64,000 nt of DNA from NCBI GenBank assembly GCA_964036045.1, contig OZ038394.1, forward strand, positions 1,118,805 through 1,182,804. The letters run 5' to 3'. Shown piece by piece: positions 30,979-39,777 of the stretch. The notes under the pieces are model-generated. The model ran no database searches and was not told the DNA's origin. It saw only the letters and a list, made by a program, of their open reading frames with translations. Numbering within the stretch: the stretch's first letter is position 1; each line of letters opens with the position of its first letter. This DNA is from Eutreptiella sp. 'Long Island Sound 2002' (Eukaryota > Euglenozoa > Euglenophyceae > Eutreptiales > Eutreptiaceae). The translations under genes and the position numbers were made by a program.

Positions 30979-33900
30979 TTACCCGGGGGGTGGCCATATC
31001 TGCTCCAGGACGCGGGGGTGTGTCTGCTGGAGGTAGTTGAGGGTCTCGAAGAAGCATCGCTGGATGCCGGGCATGTCCTCCTCTGTGAGGTGGGGGTAGT
31101 TTTGGGTGGGGGTGTGGGGGCCGGGCCATAGCAGCGCCATGAGGCGGGCTGCCACCATGTACGGGCATAGTTGTGGGGTGGTGGGGCGTGGGGGGGTGGG
31201 TCCCCCGCGGTTTGGGGGGGCTTCCATCTGCTGGGGGCGCAGCGTGACCACCCACACCCATCGGTCCGCGGGGATCCCCCAGGTCCGTTGGGTCCACTTG
31301 GCGAGGCAATACATCGCCCTACCAAGGCCCTGGTAGCCGCTGCGGATGGAGAGCAGCGCGTCCAGGGATACGGGTTCCCACGTGCCCCAGATGTGGGGGT
31401 CGTCCGGGTCGTCCCCCCTGGCGTACGTGTCGGGGCCTGGGTTGTGTGTGGGGGGGGTGTAGTCGGCGGGGAGGAGGGAGTCGGTGCCGTGTACCACCCA
31501 GTGGTCTGTGGGTGCGTCGTAGGTGGTGGTGGAGAGGGTGTAGTGCAGATTGTACATGAGGGTCATGTACGTGGAGGGGGCTGGCTGCTGCTCGTCGGGG
31601 GTGGGGATGTCCCCCGGGACGTGGTGCCGGAAGTTGCTTAGGGAGGCCATCCGGGCCACCCATGTTTCCCGCTCCCACTCTTTGGTGCTGTCGGGGGTGG
31701 CGTCGGGTGGGGGGTGGGCCATGTTGGGCTCGCGGTAGCGGGTGCGGCCCTGGGTGCTGTCCCGCTCCGGCACGGGGTGTCCGACTAGGTGTCGCCCCCA
31801 GTCGATGGGGGGTACCCAGATCCGGCTCCCCGTGGGGGGCGGGCTCTCGCCGTCTGGGGTGGCGCGTGGGGGGCGCTCGTGTCGGGCGACGTGGAGGAAG
31901 GCGTCGAAGAGGAAGTCTCTGACGCCTTCCCCCAGGGTGGCCGCCTGGACCAGGGTGGCCGCCCGGATGGGGGTGCTGGTGCCGGAGGTGCGGAGGTACA
32001 GCACGACGTCCTGTTCCCCGACCCCCCGGAGGTGCTGCCGTACCGCTGCGGGGTTTTGCAGGGCGTAGGGTTCAGCCGGTGCGGCGACTGGTGGTGCGGG
32101 GTGTGATGGGGGGGGTGGTGTGGGTTGGGGGGGGTGGTCATCGTTGTCGCGCGTGGGGTCCGGTGATGGGGTCTCTTGTGGCGGTCGCGGGAGGGGGGAT
32201 TCGCGGTGGCATGTGTCGGCGGGGGTATCGACATCGATTGGCTGTTGCTGGCTGCCGCGTGTTGTGTCCGTGGCCTGGTCTCGGGGGGGGGGCGGGGGGG
32301 GGTGGTGTGGGGGTGGCGCTGTTGGTGGTGGGGGGGGCGGGGGTGGGTGTTGTGCTGGCTGGGGGTCTGGGCGTCCCTGTGCGTCGTGTGGGTGTTGCGT
32401 GTGTGCGCCGTGTGGCCCTTGCGGTTCTTGACTGGTTGTGGTGCCGGGGTGTGGGTGGGAGGCGGCCGCATGAGCGTCCGCGTGGGGCTGTGGTCCGTAT
32501 GTAATGGGTGGCTGCTGGTGGATGGTGCTCGCTGGTATGGGGTGTGGGTGGGGGGGCTGCTGGTGGTGGTGGGGTGGGGGGGGCGGGGGTGGGTGTTGTG
32601 CCGGCTGGGGGTCCGGGCGTCCCTGTGGGTCGTGTGGGTGTTGCGTGTGTGCGCCGTGTGGCCCTTGCGGTTCTTGACTGGTTGCGGTGCCGGGGTGCGG
32701 GTGGGAGGCGACCGCATGAGCCCCCGGGTGGGGCTGTGGTCCGTATGTGATGGGTGGCTGCTGGTGGATGGTGCTCGCTGGTATGGGGTGTGGGTGGGGG
32801 GGCTGTTGGTGGTGGTGGGGCGCCCCTACTCGGTCCTGGTGTTGCCGGTGTGTGTGCGCGGCTCCTCGCGGGTCCATGGGGGTGTACCGTGGCTCCTATG
32901 TCGTGGGCCCGTGTAGCGGGGGCGGCGGGTGGTGCTGGACCGCGTGGTGGTGGTGTGGAGGGTGTGTCGGTTGTGTGTGGTACCCCGGCGTTGTTGGGTG
33001 TGGTGGCAGGGGCTGGTGGTGGTGGTACACGTGATGGTGTGGTGCGGTGATGTGCGCTATGTGGGGTGGGTGGTTCGCGGGGCCTGGTTGTGCTGGGGCG
33101 TGGTGGGGATGTAGCTGGTGGGGGCCGCTGTAGCTTGGGGGCATTAGGGGGTAGGGGTTGGGAGGGACGGGGGCGCGGTGGTGGTGTTGGTGGTGCCATG
33201 TCCCCTGGCTCTGCGCGTACGGTGGTCCTGGCATGTTGTGGACGTGTGTGGGCGGTGGTGGCTGACTGGGCTGCAGGGTTTGGGTGCTGCGGTACGGTGG
33301 TGGTGGTGGGCGTTGGTGGTGGTGGTGTTGTTGGTGTGCCCCGGGGGTCTGGGCGTTGGGCGGTGCGGTGTGGCTGGACCCGGGCCTTGGTCGGGGCGTC
33401 GCGCCCTGCTGGCGGGCGCGTTGGCGGGCCCCCTGGTGCCGGTGCCCCTTGGTCTTCTTGGCCTGGTGGGTGTCGGGGGCGGGTGAACCCCCCTGTCCCC
33501 GTGGGGGCGACGGGTAGCGGGCGTGCCAGCGGTGTGCCTCTTGGAGGCTCGTCTTGAGGCCTCTGACGTAGGCCTCCTGGTCCGTGAGGCTCATCCGCGT
33601 GGCGGTGGCCTCGTCGGGGGCGGCCAGGTGGGCGTCCCGAAAAGACGCCCAGCCCTCCGGGGGCGTCTGTTGTGCGGGGTGGGGGTGGTGTGCCGGGTAG
33701 AGGAGTGCGCTGAGGGGGTAAGGTGTTCCCTTCCGTCGGCCGAGGGCGTTTGCGAACCGGCGGCACGTGGCTCGGAGGTAGGCTGCTATCTCCTCTGGTG
33801 CCGTGTCGGCCCACGCTTCCGGCGTCAGGGCTGCTGCTTGGGGGGCCGGGAGTTGTGGGTCTGGGAGGTGTAGGTCTCGGTGGTGGAGTTATAGGGCGAG

Positions 33901-34434
33901 GAGGATGTGGCGGGCCGCCACGTTCAAGCCGCCTCCGCTGTGGCGTAGGGGTGGGCTGTGGGGGGGCAGGGGTGTGTTGCCCGCGGCCACGGCTATGGCC
34001 CATGCGTGGTCCGCCGCGTCCGCCACGTAGTACCCTCCCAGTTGGTCCCGGAGAGTGTCGGTGAGGTACCCGAAGAAGCTGGGGTGGCTGGCGGGGGGGG
34101 GTGCGGCTGGGGCCGCGGGCCGTTCGCGGTGGCGGGGGTTGAGGTCCCCGCAGTGGGGGCAGTGGGTGAGGCGGTGCGCGGCTCCCAGGCAGACCCAGTG
34201 GTCTGGGTTGCAGGGCAGGGCTGTCTGTGGTAGCCGCTGGCGAACGCAGAGGGGACATGCGGTGGCTGGTGGTTGGTGGTACCTGTGGACGGACGGCGGC
34301 GTGGGGGGATGGGGGCTGGTGGCGCGCGCATGCTGGTGGGAGCGTGTGCGGTGCCTGTGGCGCCCGTGTGTGCTGTGCCAGTGCTGTGCTCGGTGGACGG
34401 TGTGTAGACGTGGTGGGGGTTCGGTGTTGGTATG
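30979..34434 (-). CDS. LINE B ORF3: RING-like cysteine cluster, low-complexity middle, novel C-terminal domain; two nonsense lesions
   Basis: The frame is open from 34434 to TAA at 30979-30981 apart from TAA at 33889-33891 and TAG at 32896-32898; LINE A has Tyr and His codons there, so these are lesions. A Cys/His cluster near 34150-34260 has spacing CX2C, X11, CX3HX2C, then H and CX2C (CPLC, CNPDHWVC, HCPHC), RING- or PHD-like. A folded segment follows (PEAWADTAPEEIAAYLRATC, LSALLYPAHH), then about 500 residues rich in Pro/His/Thr. The conserved C-terminal domain reads WERETWVARMASLSNFRHHV, GLGRAMYCLAKWTQRTWGI, IQRCFFETLNYLQQTHP. The first Met is only at 33594. No known family; not a standard LINE protein. 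Confidence 0.6.
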
Positions 34435-34449
34435 TCACGGGGTAGGTTC

Positions 34450-37400
34450 TCATGGTTGGTAGAACAGGAGTTTGAGGAGGTGGGCTTGGTCTGTTGGGGG
34501 CAGGGTTGCCGCATGCTGCAGGTATTTGTGGGTGCGGTATGTGAGCTGCTCCGCCGTCTTGGCAACGGCCGTCCGCTGCATGTGTGCCGCCGTGGCCTGG
34601 GGGTCCTCCGCGTGGGTGCGTAGTAAGGTGTAGACGGCAGTGGGGACGAGTCCCCTGCGGACTGCCTCGAGCACCTCCGTCTGCTTGAGGACGGTGGTGA
34701 GTTGCTGGGTCGCCGGGGACTGCGCCAGCCATCCGGCGTGCTGTGCGATGGTGTGGGTTGGGTTCCAGTCTGTGAGGGTGTCCAGTCCCCTGTACAGGGG
34801 GCACGCCTTGAAGTGGTCCCATGTTTCTTCTTCCGCGTGGCTGCAGATGCATTTGGTGTGTCCTGCGGGGACGTGGATCGAGCGGCGCGTATACCATCGG
34901 TGGTATCGGGTGAGGAGGGGAAGTTGTTCGAGGGCGAGTTGGAGTCGGGGCTTTTGTAGGTGTGCTGGGAGGCTATCCGGGCGCAGGGCGGAGTAGTAGA
35001 GGGGGGTGTGGACGGAGTTTTCGAGGCGTCGGAGGAGTTCGGTGTTTGCTGGGTGGCCCAGTGTGGTGGCGAGTTGCTTGATGGGTGTTGGGTAGTGGTA
35101 CTGCTTGTCTCGATCCGTGTACGGCGTGTCCTCAGGCATCCATTGGGGGGGCTGTGCGGCCAGGGGTATCGGGGGCAGGTGCTGCAGGTGGCTGTGGTGT
35201 GGGGTGTCCTGTCGCACGCGTTCGAGCCCTGGGGTGTGGTTGGTGTTCTGGTGTTTGGCCTGCGTGTCTGCGCGTCCATTGCCGTATGCGTAGCGGTGCG
35301 ACTCCTGCTTGACGATGTGTAGGGCGTCCTGGGGGTGCATGCCCTTGAAGGCCATCCATAGTCCCAACGCTTGTGTGGTGAGGCCGGAATCGAGTGCTTT
35401 GTGGAGGGGCAGGTCCGCAAGGCGCCTGGTGAGGTGGATGTCGACCGTGGCGTCCACGACTACCCAGATGTTGCGGGGCCGGACCGTCGTGGGTGGCGGT
35501 GTGGCGGTGACGGCGTCTGCCATGGTGCGCAGTTCGCCGTGGGAGGACGCCCCAAAGATGGTGGTCCCGGTGTGGTGTTCCACGTGGAGGCCGTCCGCGT
35601 GCCGGGTGATGCGCACGGAGGCGCAACCGACCGTGGGGGTGCGTTGCTGGGTGCCGGATGCGTCAGTGAAGTAGATGATGTCGGTGTCGCTGGGTATGGG
35701 TAGGCGGGCGATTGCTGTGGGGTGATAGACGTAGATGGGGTTCCCTTGGACGGTTCTGGCGGTGATTTGCGTGGGTTGCAGTAGTGGCGCTGCATAGACG
35801 CCTATTCCCTGGGTGATGATGGCCTGGGCTCGTGGGGTGAGGCGGAGGAGGCCCCTGTCTGGGCGTCCCTGGGTGATATACGCGTACATCAGGTGGAAGA
35901 GGTATCCCGTATTGGGGTGGAACTTCTGGCACGTGATGGTCTGTCGCCGCTCCTTGTCGTCTTTGTCGCCGCGGAGGGTGGGGCATTTGTGCTGTAGGGG
36001 GCGCATGGGTGCCTCCTGAGGTCCTGCGCGGTGTGGGTCGCAGCGGTCGTACTCCATGGCTACGCTGTCCGGGTCTGCCCGCTCGTTGGTGAACGTCCAT
36101 GTCGCCGTGGGTGTTCGGGTCCAGGCTACGTGCGCCGGGTGGTCTGGGGGTACCGTGTGAAACCAGGGGGAGAGCCATGCCTGCTGGTCGGCGGTGGCGG
36201 CGGCGGTGGGGGTGTGGTAGTGGGTGGAGATGAGGTGCAGCAGGGGCCACGGAGTGTCGAGGGCTGCCGGGCCGCAGTGCCAGCACGTGCGTGGTATGCC
36301 CTGGTCACTGTGTCTGACTGGTGGTACATCGGTCTCCGGTGCATTGTGTTTGGGGATGGACCAGGGGGCATGGTGTCGCTGGACGGTGCGGGTAACATGT
36401 TTGTGGCCGTTTGGTGCTAGTAGCAGGATGGTGGGTGGTGTCCAGCCTTCGGCTGATGGGGTGGGCTCCCCCTGCGTCGTGCCGCCGTCGTTGGGGGTCT
36501 CGTGTTCGCTCAGGCGGGGCCGGGGGTGCTGGCGCTGGAAGGCTGTGTACGCCGTGTCGATGTCCTTGGGCCCCGGCATGTCGCGCCCTGCCTTCGTAGC
36601 ACATGCGCGGAGGTACGCTTGGAAGACGTGGCGTGCCGGCCATTGTGGGTCGGAAAGGAACGGGGCGTGGTGGGCGTCGCATTGGGCCATGATCTGCATC
36701 TGTGTTGGGGTGATATACACTATGGTGATGGTGGCCCCTACGAGGCGCAGGGTGTCCACCTCGCCTGCCGGGCGTCGGTGGATGTCGTTGTGTGTGGCCA
36801 CGAGTGGCCCCTGTTGATCGCAGTGGTGGTTTGTCAGGATGGCGTGTGTGTGGTGCGGTAGGAGGAGTTGTAGCTGGGCCCAGATGCCAGTGCCCACGGG
36901 GGTGGAGACGCCGTGTTGTGCCAGTATCCACCGGGGGCAGGTGTTGCGGGCCATTTGCGCTTCTTTTATGCGTATGGCCGCCGCCTCGCGAACTTCTGGT
37001 TGGTGGTTGTGTGTTACCCTGTGTAGGAGGTGTGCTGCGTGTTTGGCATAGGCCATGTCGACCAGGGCGCCCGTATTGTCTCCGTAGTAGCGCCAGTGGG
37101 CCATCATGGCCTCCTTGGGGAAAGACGTGGGCCAGCCTCCGTGTTGCGCCCATGCCTTCGTCACTTGCTGTCGAGCGTGGCGTAGTGCGTCTTGGGGGCG
37201 CGGGAGGTGCAGGGCTTGGTACCCGATGGCCGCGTTGAGCACTGCTTCCATGAAGTACGCCAGGCCCTGCGTAGACAGGAGGTCCCCCCTGGCAATTTGG
37301 GTTAGCCGGGCGAGGCGCTCTTCTAGCTTGCTTGGGAGTGTGATGTGGTGGTGCTGCGTGGCCTGTGTGACTCCCAGGTGGACTGTGGTGTCTTCCAGGT

Positions 37401-39774
37401 GTAGGGGTTCGCCTTTCCGGATGTGGGGGGTGGGGGTCTTGGCGTCGGCCAGCCCTACCGATTTGCGGGGGTGCACTAGGAGCTGGTGGGCGTCCAGGTA
37501 GGTTGTGGTGAGTTGGAGAATGGCGGACGCTTGTTCGGTGATCGTTGGTAGCCCTGCGTTCTCAGGGTCGCGGTGGCGGGTGGCCGTAGTGAGGAGGTTG
37601 TCATCTGCGAAGTTGATGAGGGGGGACCGTAGCGGGTATGGGGCGTACCCCGGGTATACCCGTGCTAGCTCGAATGCCAGTGGCAGGGTGACGAGGAGGT
37701 AGAGGAAGGGGCCTTCGGCGCCTCCCTGGGGGACCCCGCTGTCTGTGCCGGTCCAGGGGGTGAGGCCCGCGGCCGTGATGACGGCGTAGAGTCGGGTTTG
37801 GATGTACCCGGTCATGAAGGATAGGAATGGGAGGCCCATGGCATCCCATACCTCCGTGAGGAGCCGGTGTGGGGCGTGGGGGAACGCGCCTTGGACATCG
37901 AGGGAAGCGATGATCATCTCGTAGGGGTTCATGTCCAGTGCGGTGTCCTGGAGGAAGATGGCCTCGTGGGGGGACCTGCCGGCCATGGCCCCCCACATGC
38001 TGGCGGGCACGTGGGCGTAGACCGCTGGCGCGATGCGGCCTAGGATGAGCGTCCACACCAGCTTGACCTCGGTGGTGGCGCATACTATGGGCCGCCAGTT
38101 CCCCGGCTGCGCCCAGTCTCCCTTTTTGTAGAGGGGGTGGACCAGGTTGGCCCACTCAGGGGGGATGGGCGTGGCGCCCGTGACGATGTCCCACAGGCGG
38201 GCTGCCAGGCGGCGTTTGATGGGCAGGGTGAGACGTTGGTACGCTTCGGCCGGCAACCCGTCGACGCCGGGCACGACCCCCTTCTTCAGACGGTCTAGGG
38301 CGCGTTGCAGTTCTGAGATGCTGAAGGGGTCGTGTTCGATGGCGCGCCGCTGTTCCCGGTTGAAGACCCTGGGCACATGCTCGCGGATGGTGTTTCTGGT
38401 GTGGGGGTCGAGCTCGGGGAGGGCGTCCCCGTGTTGTGCCTGGAAGCTGTCCAGGACTGCCTGGAGGACGGCGTCGGGGTCATTGGTGAGGCCTCCTTCG
38501 TGGGTGCGGACCGCGTGGATGGTACGGCGCCCCGTGTCCTCCAGGATGCGGCTGACGTACCGTAGGGACTTGTACGGCGTGTCGTTTCTGCCGTATCTTT
38601 CGCGTTCCTGGGCTGCTGCCGCTATGCGGTGGGCGTGCCATTCCTGGAGTTGGTGGCGGCGGGTGGTGAGGAGCGCACGGAGGTGGGCGTCCCGGTCTCG
38701 TGCCTCCGGTGTGCTGGGGCGTAGCAGGGTGGCGAGTTCCCCTTTCGTGGTCCAGATGTCATGGACGAGTTGCTGGAGGGTGAGGTCTGGTGGTGCTCCC
38801 GTGTGGTTGGTGTCACGCTCCATGCCGCATGCTTGTGCCGCCCGGCGCATGGCGGTGGTGAGTGTCGGTGCACCCGGGCGGCGTAGGATGGCGTGTAGGT
38901 CCCTGTTATACCTGTGCCAGGCGCCGTGGCCGTCCTCGGCCGGGAACTGCAGTGTGGGTGGGAGGGTGTCGTCTGGCAGGGTGGCCGCGGGTGGGGGTAG
39001 GTTGGGGATGATGAGGTCGATGTAGAGGGGCCGGTGGCCCGTGCCTGTGGGCGGGAGGTCCCCGTAGGCTGCTTCGTGGACGCGCACCGTGGTTGGGTCC
39101 CCGTAGCACGTGTCGATGCGGGATGGGTGGGTGCCGGCTTGGTGGGGGTAATGGGAGGGTGTGCCGGTGAGCCCTGCCGTGAGGTCGGTGAGGCCCAGTT
39201 GGTGCATGGCGTCCCGGACAGCTATGTCGGTGGCTGTGGGTGGGCCGGTGCGGTCGTCGTCGGTGGGAGCGGCGTTTAGGTCGCCTATGATGATGGTGGG
39301 TGCCAGGAGGGAGAGTCGGCGGTACGCCAGGCTCAGGGTGTCCAGGAAGTCCTTGGTCTCCTCCCCGAGCGGGACGTGCGTGAGCAGCACGTTTAGCTGC
39401 CATCCGCGCCCCACGCACTCGTACGCCCCGAGGCGACCATCCACTCCGAGGTCGGGGTGGGCATGTACCGTGACCGATGTCTTGTGGTAGAGGGGTACCC
39501 CCCGTTCCCAGTGGGCGTGATATTTGTTCCCCTCTGGGTCCAGGGTCGGTGCTGGTTCGGGTTGGTCCGCTTTGCGGAGGGCTTGCTCCAGGAACCCCAG
39601 GAGGTCTGCGCCTTGCGGGTGCGGCCCGGGCATGGCTTGCAGTTTGGCGGCCTTGGTGGGGTCGTAGGTGACCGCGGGCTCGTTGAGGATGTTGATGCGG
39701 GCGTGGGCTTCTGCAGGCGCCGGTTTCTGGGGACCGGTAGTTGGGGGGGCGGGCCGTGTCCGGCCCTGGCCCCG
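34450..39774 (-). CDS. LINE B ORF2: endonuclease, reverse transcriptase, RNase H, zinc finger
   Basis: The APE-type endonuclease begins before the first Met (39633) with RINILNEP at about 39675-39700, then IIIGDLNAAP (catalytic Asp/Asn), SRIDTCYGDP and TGTGHRPLYIDL. RT runs about 38280-37560 on the plus scale: KKGVVPGVDGLPAEAY, PLYKKGDWAQPGNWRPI, SLDVQGAFPHAP, DSGVPQGG and the catalytic box INFADDN near 37600. RNase H follows (IYFTDASGTQQ about 35670, SSHGELRTMADAV, VVVDATVD, NGRADTQAK). Near 34840 is a C-terminal zinc motif CICSHAEEETWDHFKAC. All key residues are present and the 1775-codon frame has no lesion. It carries out target-primed reverse transcription. It ends in TGA 34450-34452, with a second in-frame TGA at 34435-34437. 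Confidence 0.93.
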   Translation of the reverse strand, partial: RGQGRTRPAPPTTGPQKPAPAEAHARINILNEPAVTYDPTKAAKLQAMPGPHPQGADLLGFLEQALRKADQPEPAPTLDPEGNKYHAHWERGVPLYHKTSVTVHAHPDLGVDGRLGAYECVGRGWQLNVLLTHVPLGEETKDFLDTLSLAYRRLSLLAPTIIIGDLNAAPTDDDRTGPPTATDIAVRDAMHQLGLTDLTAGLTGTPSHYPHQAGTHPSRIDTCYGDPTTVRVHEAAYGDLPPTGTGHRPLYIDLIIPNLPPPAATLPDDTLPPTLQFPAEDGHGAWHRYNRDLHAILRRPGAPTLTTAMRRAAQACGMERDTNHTGAPPDLTLQQLVHDIWTTKGELATLLRPSTPEARDRDAHLRALLTTRRHQLQEWHAHRIAAAAQERERYGRNDTPYKSLRYVSRILEDTGRRTIHAVRTHEGGLTNDPDAVLQAVLDSFQAQHGDALPELDPHTRNTIREHVPRVFNREQRRAIEHDPFSISELQRALDRLKKGVVPGVDGLPAEAYQRLTLPIKRRLAARLWDIVTGATPIPPEWANLVHPLYKKGDWAQPGNWRPIVCATTEVKLVWTLILGRIAPAVYAHVPASMWGAMAGRSPHEAIFLQDTALDMNPYEMIIASLDVQGAFPHAPHRLLTEVWDAMGLPFLSFMTGYIQTRLYAVITAAGLTPWTGTDSGVPQGGAEGPFLYLLVTLPLAFELARVYPGYAPYPLRSPLINFADDNLLTTATRHRDPENAGLPTITEQASAILQLTTTYLDAHQLLVHPRKSVGLADAKTPTPHIRKGEPLHLEDTTVHLGVTQATQHHHITLPSKLEERLARLTQIARGDLLSTQGLAYFMEAVLNAAIGYQALHLPRPQDALRHARQQVTKAWAQHGGWPTSFPKEAMMAHWRYYGDNTGALVDMAYAKHAAHLLHRVTHNHQPEVREAAAIRIKEAQMARNTCPRWILAQHGVSTPVGTGIWAQLQLLLPHHTHAILTNHHCDQQGPLVATHNDIHRRPAGEVDTLRLVGATITIVYITPTQMQIMAQCDAHHAPFLSDPQWPARHVFQAYLRACATKAGRDMPGPKDIDTAYTAFQRQHPRPRLSEHETPNDGGTTQGEPTPSAEGWTPPTILLLAPNGHKHVTRTVQRHHAPWSIPKHNAPETDVPPVRHSDQGIPRTCWHCGPAALDTPWPLLHLISTHYHTPTAAATADQQAWLSPWFHTVPPDHPAHVAWTRTPTATWTFTNERADPDSVAMEYDRCDPHRAGPQEAPMRPLQHKCPTLRGDKDDKERRQTITCQKFHPNTGYLFHLMYAYITQGRPDRGLLRLTPRAQAIITQGIGVYAAPLLQPTQITARTVQGNPIYVYHPTAIARLPIPSDTDIIYFTDASGTQQRTPTVGCASVRITRHADGLHVEHHTGTTIFGASSHGELRTMADAVTATPPPTTVRPRNIWVVVDATVDIHLTRRLADLPLHKALDSGLTTQALGLWMAFKGMHPQDALHIVKQESHRYAYGNGRADTQAKHQNTNHTPGLERVRQDTPHHSHLQHLPPIPLAAQPPQWMPEDTPYTDRDKQYHYPTPIKQLATTLGHPANTELLRRLENSVHTPLYYSALRPDSLPAHLQKPRLQLALEQLPLLTRYHRWYTRRSIHVPAGHTKCICSHAEEETWDHFKACPLYRGLDTLTDWNPTHTIAQHAGWLAQSPATQQLTTVLKQTEVLEAVRRGLVPTAVYTLLRTHAEDPQATAAHMQRTAVAKTAEQLTYRTHKYLQHAATLPPTDQAHLLKLLFYQP

Positions 39775-39777
39775 TCA
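39751..39777 (-). promoter_or_regulatory. Predicted readthrough signal at the LINE B ORF1/ORF2 junction
   Basis: On the minus strand: TGA (39775-39777) followed by CGG, an 8-base spacer (39767-39774), then a perfect 6-bp G/C hairpin GGGCCG-GACA-CGGCCC (39751-39766). ORF1 and ORF2 are in the same frame. UGA followed by CGG or CUA plus a stem about 8 bases downstream is the known type II readthrough layout in plant viruses. Confidence 0.6.

Noticed and set aside
34435-34452. Stop-codon reassignment (UGA, UAG and UAA all as sense codons)
   Set aside because: The same elements end ORFs at TGA or TAA followed by low-coding sequence or further stops (924, 47443, 29572). Context-dependent readthrough explains the data better, though it is not proven.
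19006-34459. Plus-strand Gly/Val/Trp-rich ORFs over LINE A and B
   Set aside because: They are antisense shadows of the Pro/His/Thr-rich minus-strand ORF3 and ORF4; the conserved domains lie on the minus strand.
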